From: Timonella senegalensis JC301
GTDB lineage: Bacteria; Actinomycetota; Actinomycetes; Actinomycetales; Cellulomonadaceae
Direction: 5' to 3'
DNA length: 34,395 bases
Assembly (NCBI RefSeq): GCF_000312125.1
Contig: NZ_HE978642.1
Span: 411,584-445,978, forward strand
A program made the translations under genes and the position numbers. Below are positions 25,146-34,392 of this stretch, one piece after another. The notes below the pieces were generated by a model, which had not been told where the DNA came from, searched no databases, and was given only the letters and a program-made list of their open reading frames with translations. Within the stretch, counting starts at the first letter, position 1; the number at the start of each line of letters is the position of its first letter.

Positions 25146-26525
25146 ATGGCTAAACCAACACCTCTTTCCGGCTTTCCAGAGTGGCTTCCCGCGCAGCGAA
25201 TCGTTGAGCAGCAGATCTTGCGGATCATCCAGGACACATTTGAGCTCCATGGATTCGCGGGCATTGAGACCCGCGCTGTCGAGCCACTTGACCAACTTCT
25301 GCGTAAGGGTGAGACCTCTAAAGAGGTGTACGTGTTGAGCCGCCTTCAGGCGGGGGAGAGCGACGAACAGTCCAAGGACAAGCAGCTTGGCCTGCACTTC
25401 GACCTGACCGTTCCGTTTGCCCGCTACGTGTTGGAGAACGCCGGCCACCTGTCCTTCCCGTTCAAGCGCTACCAGATCCAAAAGGTCTGGCGTGGTGAGC
25501 GCCCGCAGGACGGCCGTTTCCGTGAGTTCTACCAAGCCGACATCGACGTAGTTGGCGCCGGTGAACTTCCATTCCACTTTGAAGTCGAGCTCCCGCTCGT
25601 CATGGCCGAGGCGTTTGCGCGCCTAAAGGCGCTCGGCGTGCCTGAGTTCAAGATTCTGGTCAACAACCGCAAGGTTGCGGAGGGCTTCTATCGCGGTCTT
25701 GGCCTCGATGACATCGAGGGGGTCCTGCGCAACATCGATAAGTTGGACAAGATCGGCCCGGAAAACGTGGCCAAACTGCTTATCGACGAAGTGGGTGCGA
25801 CTGCCCAGCAGGCCCAGTTGTGCCTCGACCTCGCTGGCATTTGCGGAACCGACGAGTCAGTCATTTCCCGTGTCCGCGAGCTGACCTCAGCGCACGGCAT
25901 CGAGCACGAACTGCTCGAGGTTGGTCTGACCGAGCTTGGCGCGCTCCTTGCTTCCGCTGCCGTTCGCGCACCCGGGAGGATCGAGGCGAACCTCAAGATT
26001 GCTCGAGGCCTCGACTACTACACGGGGTCGGTATATGAGTCCGTTCTGGTAGGGCACGAGGACCTTGGCTCGATCTGTTCTGGTGGACGATACGACGAAC
26101 TCGCGTCAGACGGAAAGAACACCTACCCCGGTGTGGGCCTGTCGATCGGCGTATCACGCCTCGTGTCACGCTTGCTGTCCAAGGGTATTGTCACGGCATC
26201 CCGATCCGTCCCCACCGCGGTGCTCGTTGCCGTCCTCGACGAGGAGCACCGCGCCGCGTCAGACGCGATCGCGGCTCAACTGCGCGCCCGCGGCATTCCA
26301 ACCGACGTTGCCCCGACCGCCGCAAAGTTTGGCAAGCAGATCAAGTTCGCCGACCGCCGTGGAATCCCATTCGTCTGGTTCCCTGCCGGGGTCAACCAGA
26401 ACGGCGAGGAGATCGCACACCAGGTGAAGGACATTCGCAGTGGTGAGCAGGTCGACGGCGACCCTGCAGTGTGGATGCCAACCAACTCAGCCGACCTCGC
26501 ACCGCTGGTTGGAAGCGCAATCTGA
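25146..26525 (+). CDS. hisS: Histidine-tRNA ligase
   Basis: Class II synthetase (459 aa) charging tRNA-His. Visible are motif 2 with YQIQKVWRGERPQDGRFREFYQADID, the histidine-specific loop ARGLDYYTG, motif 3 GVGLSIGVSRL and a C-terminal anticodon-binding domain. The ATG is preceded only by a weak GGAAAAA site, so initiation may be weak or the transcript short-leadered. It is followed by two hairpins and then aspS, the usual hisS-aspS order. Confidence 0.97.
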   Translation: MAKPTPLSGFPEWLPAQRIVEQQILRIIQDTFELHGFAGIETRAVEPLDQLLRKGETSKEVYVLSRLQAGESDEQSKDKQLGLHFDLTVPFARYVLENAGHLSFPFKRYQIQKVWRGERPQDGRFREFYQADIDVVGAGELPFHFEVELPLVMAEAFARLKALGVPEFKILVNNRKVAEGFYRGLGLDDIEGVLRNIDKLDKIGPENVAKLLIDEVGATAQQAQLCLDLAGICGTDESVISRVRELTSAHGIEHELLEVGLTELGALLASAAVRAPGRIEANLKIARGLDYYTGSVYESVLVGHEDLGSICSGGRYDELASDGKNTYPGVGLSIGVSRLVSRLLSKGIVTASRSVPTAVLVAVLDEEHRAASDAIAAQLRARGIPTDVAPTAAKFGKQIKFADRRGIPFVWFPAGVNQNGEEIAHQVKDIRSGEQVDGDPAVWMPTNSADLAPLVGSAI

Positions 26526-26544
26526 CTCGATCGTCGTGAATAAG

Positions 26545-26581
26545 GTGGCCGAAGGCCACAATAAAAGGGCCACGGCCCTTT
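26545..26581 (+). terminator. Tandem hairpins between hisS and aspS
   Basis: GTGGCC-GAA-GGCCAC (26545-26559) is followed by AAAGGGCC/GGCCCTTT (26564-26581). The GTGGCC arm can instead pair with a second GGCCAC at 26568-26573, so alternative folds exist. It is a probable terminator of hisS. Confidence 0.6.
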
Positions 26582-26667
26582 GAAAGACCGACTAGACTCT
26601 ATAGGGATGTCCGTGCGCCAACTGGCGCACCGGACCGCACATGATGCGACACGTAGAAGGGAAAACC

Positions 26668-28467
26668 GTGCTGCGCACTCACAACGCTGGCTCGCTTCGA
26701 GCCGAGCAGATCGGCCAGACTGTAACTCTGACCGGATGGGTTGATCGCCGCCGTGACCACGGTGGGGTTGCCTTTATCGACCTCCGCGATGCCTCGGGCA
26801 TTGCACAGGTTGTTATCCGTGACGAGGAAGTAGCGCACCCGCTGCGCTCCGAGTTCGTTCTCCAGGTCACTGGAGAGGTGGCAGCACGCCCAGACGGAAA
26901 CGACAACACGAATCTTGCAACCGGTGCGATCGAAGTCATCGCAACTGACGTTGTGGTTCTCAACGAGTCGGCTCCGCTTCCATTCCAGGTCTCGACCGCG
27001 CTCGACGGCAACGAGGTCATCGGTGAAGAGGCTCGCCTCAAGTACCGCTACCTCGACCTTCGCCGGCCAAAGCCAGCCGAGACGATCCGCCTGCGCTCCA
27101 AGGTGTCGCAGGCTGCGCGTTCGGTTCTCGAGGCCAACGAGTTCGTTGAAATCGAGACCCCAACCCTGACCCGTTCGACCCCTGAAGGCGCACGCGACTT
27201 CCTGGTTCCAGCACGTCTGGCACCGGGCTCGTGGTACGCGCTTCCGCAGTCACCGCAGCTGTTCAAGCAGCTGCTCATGGTCTCGGGCATGGAGCGTTAC
27301 TACCAGATTGCTCGCTGCTACCGCGACGAGGACTTCCGCGCCGACCGCCAGCCAGAGTTCACTCAGCTCGACATCGAGATGAGCTTTGTTGAGCAGGATG
27401 ACGTCATCGCCCTTGCCGAGCAGCTGCTCAAGGCGATCTGGAAGCTCATCGACGTCAACATCGAGGGCCCGCTGAAGCGCATCACGTACAACGACTCGAT
27501 GCGTCTGTACGGCTCCGACAAGCCTGACCTTCGCTTTGACCTCGAAATCACTGAGCTCGCCGAGTACTTCAAGGACACTCCATTCCGCGTGTTCCAGAAC
27601 GAGTACGTGGGCGCGATCGTGATGCCAGGTGGCGCATCTCAGCCTCGCCGTCAGTTTGACGCGTGGCAGGAATGGGCTAAGCAGCGCGGCGCCAAGGGCC
27701 TCGCATACGTCACCATTTCGGAGACAGGCGAGCTCGGCGGCCCAGTTGCCAAGAACATCACCGAGGCAGAGCGCGACGGCCTTGCGGCGGCAACCGGCGC
27801 TAAGCCTGGCGACTGCATCTTCTTTGCCGCAGGCAAGACCACCGAGTGCCGCAACCTGCTCGGCGCAGTCCGCAACGAGGTTGGCGCTCGCGCCGGCCTG
27901 ATCGATGAGAATGCCTGGTCGTTCCTGTGGGTCGTTGACGCGCCACTGTTCAAGCCAACCGGTGAGGACGACGACGTCGACCTCGGCCACTCGGCATGGA
28001 CCGCAGTGCACCACGCATTCACCAGCCCAACCCCGGAGTGGATCGACACGTTCGAGGAGAACCCGGGCGAGGCACTCGCGTACGCATACGACATCGTGTG
28101 CAACGGAAACGAGATCGGTGGAGGATCCATCCGTATCCACCGCCGTGACGTCCAAGAGCGCGTATTCCGCGTCATGGGCATCGGCGAGGAAGAAGCCCAG
28201 GAGAAGTTTGGATTCCTGCTCGACGCGTTCAAGTTCGGCGCTCCTCCTCACGGTGGAATCGCATTCGGCTGGGATCGTATCGTCTCGCTCCTGTCCAAGT
28301 CGGACTCGATCCGCGACGTCATCGCGTTCCCGAAGTCGGGCGGCGGGTTCGACCCACTGACCCAGGCACCAGCACCGATCACGCTCCAGCAGCGTAAGGA
28401 AGCTGGCGTGGACTTCAAGCCAAAGGCTGAGAAGGTCGCAGCTGCCGAGGTCGCAGAAGCGAACTGA
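26668..28467 (+). CDS. aspS: Aspartate-tRNA ligase
   Basis: Class II synthetase (599 aa) of the bacterial long type. The N-terminal OB-fold has [19 protein letters not shown]. The catalytic core shows [27 protein letters not shown] and [20 protein letters not shown] (motif 2), a GAD insertion domain, and motif 3 [14 protein letters not shown]. The GTG at 26668 was chosen because AGAAGGGA lies 6 nt upstream and MLRTHNAG aligns with other actinobacterial starts; ATGs at 26641/26644 would add 8-9 residues. Actinobacteria often use it as a non-discriminating Asp/Asn enzyme, which cannot be judged here without a search for asnS and gatCAB. Confidence 0.96.
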   Translation: MLRTHNAGSLRAEQIGQTVTLTGWVDRRRDHGGVAFIDLRDASGIAQVVIRDEEVAHPLRSEFVLQVTGEVAARPDGNDNTNLATGAIEVIATDVVVLNESAPLPFQVSTALDGNEVIGEEARLKYRYLDLRRPKPAETIRLRSKVSQAARSVLEANEFVEIETPTLTRSTPEGARDFLVPARLAPGSWYALPQSPQLFKQLLMVSGMERYYQIARCYRDEDFRADRQPEFTQLDIEMSFVEQDDVIALAEQLLKAIWKLIDVNIEGPLKRITYNDSMRLYGSDKPDLRFDLEITELAEYFKDTPFRVFQNEYVGAIVMPGGASQPRRQFDAWQEWAKQRGAKGLAYVTISETGELGGPVAKNITEAERDGLAAATGAKPGDCIFFAAGKTTECRNLLGAVRNEVGARAGLIDENAWSFLWVVDAPLFKPTGEDDDVDLGHSAWTAVHHAFTSPTPEWIDTFEENPGEALAYAYDIVCNGNEIGGGSIRIHRRDVQERVFRVMGIGEEEAQEKFGFLLDAFKFGAPPHGGIAFGWDRIVSLLSKSDSIRDVIAFPKSGGGFDPLTQAPAPITLQQRKEAGVDFKPKAEKVAAAEVAEAN

Positions 28468-28484
28468 TCGTCCTCACGCACAAG

Positions 28485-28526
28485 GCCGGAGTCGGAACCA
28501 TGAACGGTTCCGGCCCCGGCTTTTTT
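28485..28526 (+). terminator. Terminator after aspS
   Basis: A 15-bp GC-rich stem with one mismatch and one wobble (28485-28499 with 28506-28520) is followed by six T residues. Confidence 0.9.
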
Positions 28527-28617
28527 GTGTGCGCGGCGCTGAGTGGCGTGCCCCGTGGGGCGGAGCGGCGGGCGCTGCGTGTGGATTACTTGCGCCGTGC
28601 CACGGACGGCCTGATAA

Positions 28618-28672
28618 ACGACGATCCGAGCTGGGGCCGCACGTGGCGTGCGGACCCAGCCCGGATCGTCGT
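28618..28672. terminator. Long hairpin in the aspS/metallopeptidase convergent gap
   Basis: ACGACGATCCG, GCTGGG and CCGCACG pair in order with CGTGCGG, CCCAGC and CGGATCGTCGT around a TGG loop, with small mismatches. It most likely terminates the minus-strand metallopeptidase gene. Confidence 0.75.
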
Positions 28673-28716
28673 GAAGCAGTTCAGCCGCTTCAAACGGCCG
28701 GTGATCGAGCGCTACG

Positions 28717-29607
28717 TCAGCCGAGGTCCTTGGCGGCAAATGCGTTGCACTTGTTGATGTCCTGGTTCTGGTAGCCGTTCATGAACCACTTCTGGCGCTG
28801 CGCAGCGCTTCCGTGGGTGAACGCGTGAGGGTTAACCTGACCGGTTTGTGCCTGCTGGATCCGGTCGTCACCAACTGCTGCGGCTGCGTCGAGTGCATCG
28901 CGCAGCTGGGCCTCGGTGATGGGCTCGAGGTCTGGCTTTCCGGTCTCAGGATTGATCGTGGTGGCCGCGGCGCCAGCCCACATTCCTGCCAAGCAGTCCG
29001 CCATGAGCTCTGTGCGCACGGAGTCGGACTCGGGACCAGTGCCCTGACGTTGTGCCTTGGCGAGCAGACCCGTGAGGTTCTCGATGTGGTGCCCTACCTC
29101 GTGGGCGATGATGTACTGCTGGGCCAGCGGGCCAGCGCTGGTTCCGAACTGGGAACGCAAGACGTCGTAGAAGGCCACGTCAATGTAGACGGTCTGGTCG
29201 CCAGGGCAGTAGAACGGGCCCGAAGCGGAAGTAGCGCTGCCACAGGCGGTGGATACCTGGTTTTCAAAGGAGACCGCGCCTGGAGCGGTGTACTTGATGC
29301 CGGTCTGCTGAGGCAGGGCCGTGGCCCAGTACGTGTCGAGCGACTCGAGCGTCCAGCCGTAGCGGCATTCGTCCTTGGTGTTCGCGTCCTCTGCCGTTTC
29401 GCAGCCCTCTAGGCCAGTCTCGGTGCTCGGGGTGGAAGAGCCGCCACCCAAGAGCTGCTGAATGAGCGGGGTGAGAGGGCCCAGGTCAATGAACTGGGAG
29501 AGGAGTGCAATAGCGATAACGCCGATTCCTCCGCCCGCAGCGATCTTGCCGCCGGAGCGCTTCTTTACGCGGTTGGAATCGAAGGAACCGCCATCTTGGA
29601 AAGTCAT
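28717..29607 (-). CDS. Neutral zinc metallopeptidase (YpfJ family)
   Basis: A 296-aa membrane-anchored protein of the putative neutral zinc metallopeptidase family (E. coli YpfJ-like). A short N-terminal FQDGGSFDSNRVKKRSGGK precedes one membrane segment (about 22-40), typical of the family. The extracytoplasmic domain has HEVGHH (His169, Glu170, His173), the HEXXH zinc site, followed by ELMADCLAGMWAG. Four cysteines (70, 81, 122, 134) may form disulfides. The ATG at 29607 has no Shine-Dalgarno sequence but has TATTCT ending 6 nt upstream, as expected for a leaderless transcript. The substrate is unknown. Confidence 0.92.
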   Translation of the reverse strand: MTFQDGGSFDSNRVKKRSGGKIAAGGGIGVIAIALLSQFIDLGPLTPLIQQLLGGGSSTPSTETGLEGCETAEDANTKDECRYGWTLESLDTYWATALPQQTGIKYTAPGAVSFENQVSTACGSATSASGPFYCPGDQTVYIDVAFYDVLRSQFGTSAGPLAQQYIIAHEVGHHIENLTGLLAKAQRQGTGPESDSVRTELMADCLAGMWAGAAATTINPETGKPDLEPITEAQLRDALDAAAAVGDDRIQQAQTGQVNPHAFTHGSAAQRQKWFMNGYQNQDINKCNAFAAKDLG

Positions 29608-29719
29608 ATTTGCAGAATAGTCGGACGCGCCCTCAAATCGCTGTAGGTAAGCGGCTGAAAACGCGCATCGACCTGCGAACAAAGTGGCTCAAGCACGTAT
29701 TCGAAAACTCGCGGGAGCA

Positions 29720-29755
29720 CACCTGGCATGGAACGCGCGTGTTCCATGCCAGGTG
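29720..29755. other. Orphan 15-bp perfect hairpin in a divergent gap
   Basis: The arms at 29720-29734 and 29741-29755 are exactly complementary around GCGCGT. It lies upstream of both flanking genes, so it is not an ordinary 3' terminator. It could be an attenuator, the end of a small RNA or a protein site. Confidence 0.7.
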
Positions 29756-29831
29756 ATCGTGGGCCGGGAACTGTGACCCTACCCATGTGTGGTGCTGCGA
29801 ATAATCCGGCGACCTGATGCATTCACGCAGG

Positions 29832-29837
29832 TAAGAT
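29832..29837 (+). promoter_or_regulatory. Probable -10 element of the ABC-F transcript
   Basis: TAAGAT lies 12 nt before a GTG that opens a 14-codon reading frame. The -35 is not clear. Confidence 0.4.
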
Positions 29838-29848
29838 TGAACGCGTTT

Positions 29849-29893
29849 GTGTCCGCGCCACCGCTGCCGGACATCCCCGAGTTACAGCGCTAA
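29849..29893 (+). CDS. Possible 14-aa leader peptide before the ABC-F gene
   Basis: A GTG-started frame encodes MSAPPLPDIPELQR and stops at TAA (29891-29893). That stop overlaps the AAGGA of the ABC-F gene, whose GTG is 9 nt further on. Four of 14 residues are proline, with one Pro-Pro pair. Leader peptides control several ABC-F genes by ribosome stalling, and the layout allows translational coupling or stalling-based control. There is no Shine-Dalgarno sequence; initiation would be near-leaderless. It may be chance. Confidence 0.35.
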   Translation: MSAPPLPDIPELQR

Positions 29894-29902
29894 GGAACCC
29901 AC

Positions 29903-31501
29903 GTGATTGCTGCTTCAGGTGTCGAGATTCGAATCGGTGCCCGCACGCTGCTGCACCCCACCTCGTTCAAGATTGGTAAGGGCGACAGGGTTGGACTCGT
30001 TGGCCGCAACGGAGCCGGCAAGACCACGCTCACCAAGGTACTGGCAGGGGAGACTCTGCCGAGCGCAGGAACAGCATCCCGCTCGGGCATCCTTGGATAC
30101 CTTCCGCAGGACACGCACCCAGCGGACCCCTCGATGACCGCGAAGGACCACATCCTCTCGATTCGTGAGCTCGACAAGCTCGTCGCGCTGATGGCCAAGA
30201 CCGAGGCCGAGATGGCCTCCGAGGATATGAAGGTCATGGAGAAGGCTCTTGAGCGCTACCCAAAGGTCGAGGCGCGATTCCTCGCCGCCGGCGGGTACAG
30301 TGCGGAGTCCGAAGCAATGCGCATCTCTGCCAACCTTGGGTTGGACAAGGACGTGCTGGAGCACAAGCTTGGAGAGCTCTCCGGTGGACAGAGGCGCCGT
30401 GTGGAACTGGCGCGCATCCTGTTCTCCGGTGGGGAGACGCTCATGCTTGACGAGCCCACCAACCACCTTGACGTGGACTCCATCATGTGGCTGCGCGACT
30501 ACCTTCGTGCCTACGAGGGTGGCCTTATCGTCATCTCGCACGACAACGAGTTCATGCGCGCGATCGTCAACAAGGTGTACTTCCTTGATGCGATTCGCGG
30601 CGAGATGGACCAGTACAACCTCGGCTGGGACGACTACCTGCTGCAGCGTGAAACCGACGAAAAGCGCCGCCGCAAGGAGCGCGCCAACGCCGAAAAGAAG
30701 GCCGGCGTGCTGCTCGCCCAAGCAAACAAGATGCGCGCCAAGGCCACCAAGGCCGTTGCCGCGCAGAACATGATCAAGCGTGCTGAGAAGATGCTTGAGG
30801 GGCTTGAAGGTCCCCGTGCCTCCGAGAAGGTGGCAAAGCTCCGCTTCCCAACCCCCGCGCCATGCGGGAAGGTCCCGCTCACCGCGGACGGACTGTCCAA
30901 GTCCTATGGCTCGCAGGAAGTCTTCATGGGCGTTGACCTAGCGATTGACCGTGGCGCCCGCGTGGTTATTCTCGGCTTCAACGGTGCCGGAAAGACCACT
31001 CTGCTGCGCTTGCTGGCGGGCGTGGAAAAGGCCGACTCCGGTGAGGTTGTCCCGGGGCACGGACTCAAGCTCGGATACTACGCGCAGGAGCACGACACCC
31101 TGGACCTGAATGCGACCGTGGTAGAGAACCTGCGGCACGCTGCACCGGACCTCACAGACACCGAGGTGCGCTCCGTGCTCGGCTCGTTCCTGTTCTCGGG
31201 AGACGACGCCGACAAGCCAACGAAAGTGCTCTCCGGCGGTGAAAAGACGAGGCTCGCGCTGGCGACCCTCGTGGTCTCGTCCGCGAACGTCCTGCTTCTT
31301 GATGAGCCTACGAACAACCTCGACCCAGCCTCGCGTGCGGAGATCCTGGGCGCACTGTCCACCTATGAGGGCTCCGTCATCATGGTCACTCACGACGAGG
31401 GGGCTGTAGACGCGCTCCGTCCCGACAGGGTCCTGCTGCTTCCGGACGGCGACGAGGACCTCTGGAACGACGAGTACCGCGAACTGGTCTCGATGGCCTA
31501 G
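29903..31501 (+). CDS. ABC-F family ATPase (Rv1473-like)
   Basis: Soluble protein (532 aa) with two ABC ATPase domains and no membrane segment, so a ribosome-acting ABC-F factor rather than a transporter. The first domain has GRNGAGKTT (34-42), LSGGQRRRVELARIL and DEPTNHLD. The second has GFNGAGKTT, LSGGEKTRLALATLV and DEPTNNLD. Between them is a Lys/Arg/Ala-rich linker (ERANAEKKAGVLLAQANKMRAKATKAVAAQNM), the P-site tRNA interaction motif region. Similarity is highest to M. tuberculosis Rv1473, annotated as a macrolide-type ABC protein, including the C-terminal LLPDGDEDLWNDEYREL. It may give antibiotic protection or aid translation. The GTG start has AAGGA upstream. Confidence 0.93.
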   Translation: MIAASGVEIRIGARTLLHPTSFKIGKGDRVGLVGRNGAGKTTLTKVLAGETLPSAGTASRSGILGYLPQDTHPADPSMTAKDHILSIRELDKLVALMAKTEAEMASEDMKVMEKALERYPKVEARFLAAGGYSAESEAMRISANLGLDKDVLEHKLGELSGGQRRRVELARILFSGGETLMLDEPTNHLDVDSIMWLRDYLRAYEGGLIVISHDNEFMRAIVNKVYFLDAIRGEMDQYNLGWDDYLLQRETDEKRRRKERANAEKKAGVLLAQANKMRAKATKAVAAQNMIKRAEKMLEGLEGPRASEKVAKLRFPTPAPCGKVPLTADGLSKSYGSQEVFMGVDLAIDRGARVVILGFNGAGKTTLLRLLAGVEKADSGEVVPGHGLKLGYYAQEHDTLDLNATVVENLRHAAPDLTDTEVRSVLGSFLFSGDDADKPTKVLSGGEKTRLALATLVVSSANVLLLDEPTNNLDPASRAEILGALSTYEGSVIMVTHDEGAVDALRPDRVLLLPDGDEDLWNDEYRELVSMA

Positions 31502-31557
31502 CAGGTTAGATCTGCGCAGGGGTAAGGCTCAAGGCCTCATAATGGCCAGAATCGATC

Positions 31558-31610
31558 CTGCATGACGAAGGGAGGGCGGCGCAATGCGCCACCCTCCCTT
31601 CGTCATGCAG
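31558..31610. terminator. Bidirectional terminator between ABC-F gene and SURF1
   Basis: A 19-bp perfect stem (31558-31576 with 31592-31610), one mismatch, then GGCGC/GCGCC around AAT. The base CTGCATGAC/GTCATGCAG is identical to that of the relA terminator at 22441. Confidence 0.9.
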
Positions 31611-31619
31611 TTTGCGGGA

Positions 31620-32639
31620 CTAGTCCTCGAACAGCGAGTCCTCGTAGTCCTCCTGGACGCGGGATCGCTTTTCCCTCTGTGCCTTGCTTGTGCGCATCTG
31701 CCTCTTGAGCGCGTCAACGTGCTCCAACCTGGCTGCATCGCTAGAGCTCGACGTGCCTGCGTCCGCACTCTCAAGGGCGGTGTCGAGGGCGGTGAACGGG
31801 TTGACCGGACGGCCCTGCGTTCCGTACTTCTTGAGGCGCCGGTCCCGGACGAACAGGACCACGAACGCCGAGGCGCCGCCAACTGCAAAGACCCACCACT
31901 GGAACGCGTAGCTCATGTGGTTCTTGGGGTCGGTGCTTGGTCGGGGTAGCGCGCGCACGGACTCAGTGGGTGCAGGGGACTCCGACACGAGGGCGCCGTA
32001 GGCGTTCTCAAAGTAGGTGCCCGGCGCTGGAGCCGCGGCCCCCGCATACTCGAATCCCGCGGTGAGTGCCTGGTCCACATTGATGGCGCGGACCTGTCCG
32101 CTTGGGGCGTTTTTGGTCGAGGTGGGCTCGCTCTGGCGCAGGTGGACCGTAATAGTCACCTTGCCGCTGGGTGGGGCAGGGATGGTGGAGGGGCGTTCCG
32201 CGTTGCCGTCATATGGCAGCCAGCCACGGTTGACCAGCAATACCTCGCCGTTGTCTGTTTGGAAAGGAACGAGGACGTGGACGCTTGGTGTCGAGTTGAT
32301 TGGCCGGTTTCGTAGGAGCGCGGTCTGCTCGGTGAGGTAGCGGCCGGTGACTGTTGCCTGCGACCACACAACGGACTCGTCCAGAGGGGCGTCGGTGGTG
32401 GGCAGGAAGGACTCGAGCGGCTTGGCTGGGGCGGTGTAGTTGTCGTTGACTGATGCAATGAACTCGTCGCGATCCACATGTCGGCTCCACTGCCAGCGTC
32501 CGGCTGAAATGCACAGGGTGACCACGAGGCATACGCCCAGCGCGATTCCGAACCACTGAAGAGTGCTGAGCGCCTTGCGTTCGGAATCTTGCTGCGAGAG
32601 CGCCACGCCCTGCTCGGTGCTGCCGGTTGTAGTGCTCAC
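31620..32639 (-). CDS. SURF1 family protein
   Basis: Membrane protein (339 aa) of the SURF1 family, assembly factors for haem-copper cytochrome oxidase. It has the usual two membrane helices: one near 27-46 (ending RWQWSRHVDRDEF, with the conserved short loop after it) and one near 245-270 beginning at the signature YAFQWWVFA. Between them lie the conserved NRPINSTPSVHVLVPF and VLLVNRGWLPYD segments. A charged C-terminal tail of about 70 residues follows. The GTG at 32639 overlaps the upstream stop (GTGA), so it is coupled to the small zinc-knuckle gene. No oxidase genes are in the window. Confidence 0.92.
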   Translation of the reverse strand: MSTTTGSTEQGVALSQQDSERKALSTLQWFGIALGVCLVVTLCISAGRWQWSRHVDRDEFIASVNDNYTAPAKPLESFLPTTDAPLDESVVWSQATVTGRYLTEQTALLRNRPINSTPSVHVLVPFQTDNGEVLLVNRGWLPYDGNAERPSTIPAPPSGKVTITVHLRQSEPTSTKNAPSGQVRAINVDQALTAGFEYAGAAAPAPGTYFENAYGALVSESPAPTESVRALPRPSTDPKNHMSYAFQWWVFAVGGASAFVVLFVRDRRLKKYGTQGRPVNPFTALDTALESADAGTSSSSDAARLEHVDALKRQMRTSKAQREKRSRVQEDYEDSLFED

Positions 32640-32878
32640 AGTTCGTCGCGCTTTTCGAGTACGTCCACCGGCACGACGTCCTTCAAGAACCCGCGCAGGT
32701 TGAGGAACTCCTTGAGGTGGGCAAGATGCTCGTCGCAGGACAACCATACCTTGCGTCGCTCAGGGGTGTGGATCTTGGGGTTGTTCCAGAGCAGGCCCCA
32801 TTGCGCCTCGGCGCGGCAGCCCTTGCCGGAGCAGATGAGCTCATCAACTGGGTCTGGTGTTGCAAAGAGATTTACCAA
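32636..32878 (-). CDS. Conserved small zinc-knuckle-like protein
   Basis: An 80-aa cytosolic protein with CSGKGC and CDEH, a CX4C...CX2H arrangement that could bind zinc, around WGLLWNNPKIHTPERRKVWLSC. I have seen near-identical small actinobacterial proteins annotated, I think wrongly, as 'acetone carboxylase'; nothing here supports that enzyme. The start is a TTG at 32878 with AGGAA 6 nt upstream. It sits between DUF3099 (9 nt gap) and SURF1 (4-nt overlap), so the three form an operon, which suggests a role linked to oxidase or membrane biogenesis. That is inference only. Confidence 0.8.
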   Translation of the reverse strand: MVNLFATPDPVDELICSGKGCRAEAQWGLLWNNPKIHTPERRKVWLSCDEHLAHLKEFLNLRGFLKDVVPVDVLEKRDEL

Positions 32879-32887
32879 GGCAGATTC

Positions 32888-33325
32888 CTATGATTCGTGC
32901 GTGGTGGGTTGGCCGCCGCCGGGCGGCTCGGGTGCGTCGTGGTGCGAGGCGGGGGAGTCAGGTGCGGGCTCAGTCTCAGCGGGTGCGCCTGTCTCGTCAT
33001 TGATTGTCGACGATTGTGGTTCCGTTGGGAGGGCGCCCTCAGGGTGGTCGTGCTGGGCTTCGAGGGCGAGGAACTCGAGAGGGTTTCCATTGTCTGCGGA
33101 GTTGGCTCGGCCTGCGTTGGCTGACACCACCGCGATGTAGGGCAGGAAGACCGCGCCCGTGACGAGTATCCAGCGCAGTGGTCCGGTGCTAAGGAAGGCG
33201 CCGATGAAGCACACAACGCGGATAGACATAGCGATCAGGTAGTGGCGCGTGCGATCCCTCTGATCCTCAGCGAGCGAGCGCGGCGCTGAGGTAATCGACG
33301 GGACTTCTGGTTTGCGGGCCATCAT
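32888..33325 (-). CDS. DUF3099 family membrane protein
   Basis: A 145-aa protein of the actinobacterial DUF3099 family. The conserved head ITSAPRSLAEDQRDRTRHYLIAMSIRVVCF leads into two membrane helices (about 30-48 and 52-68, RWILVTGAVFLPYIAVVSANAG). The C-terminal half is a disordered Pro/Glu/Thr-rich cytosolic tail. There are ATGs at 33325 and 33322; either may be used. It is the first gene of the minus-strand operon ending in SURF1 and is divergent from fabG, a linkage I recall from other actinobacteria. Function unknown. Confidence 0.88.
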   Translation of the reverse strand: MMARKPEVPSITSAPRSLAEDQRDRTRHYLIAMSIRVVCFIGAFLSTGPLRWILVTGAVFLPYIAVVSANAGRANSADNGNPLEFLALEAQHDHPEGALPTEPQSSTINDETGAPAETEPAPDSPASHHDAPEPPGGGQPTTHES

Positions 33326-34327
<1,002 letters not shown>

Positions 34328-34386
34328 CCGTTCACTGCTCATGAGGTCCCGCCGCGCCGGGGCCCGGATACACATTCACTCTAGGA

Positions 34387-34392
34387 AAAGGA
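34387..34392 (+). promoter_or_regulatory. Ribosome-binding site of the next gene, outside the window
   Basis: AAAGGA lies 60 bp after fabG and a few bases before the window edge. The expected gene is enoyl-ACP reductase (inhA/fabI), by synteny only. Confidence 0.45.
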
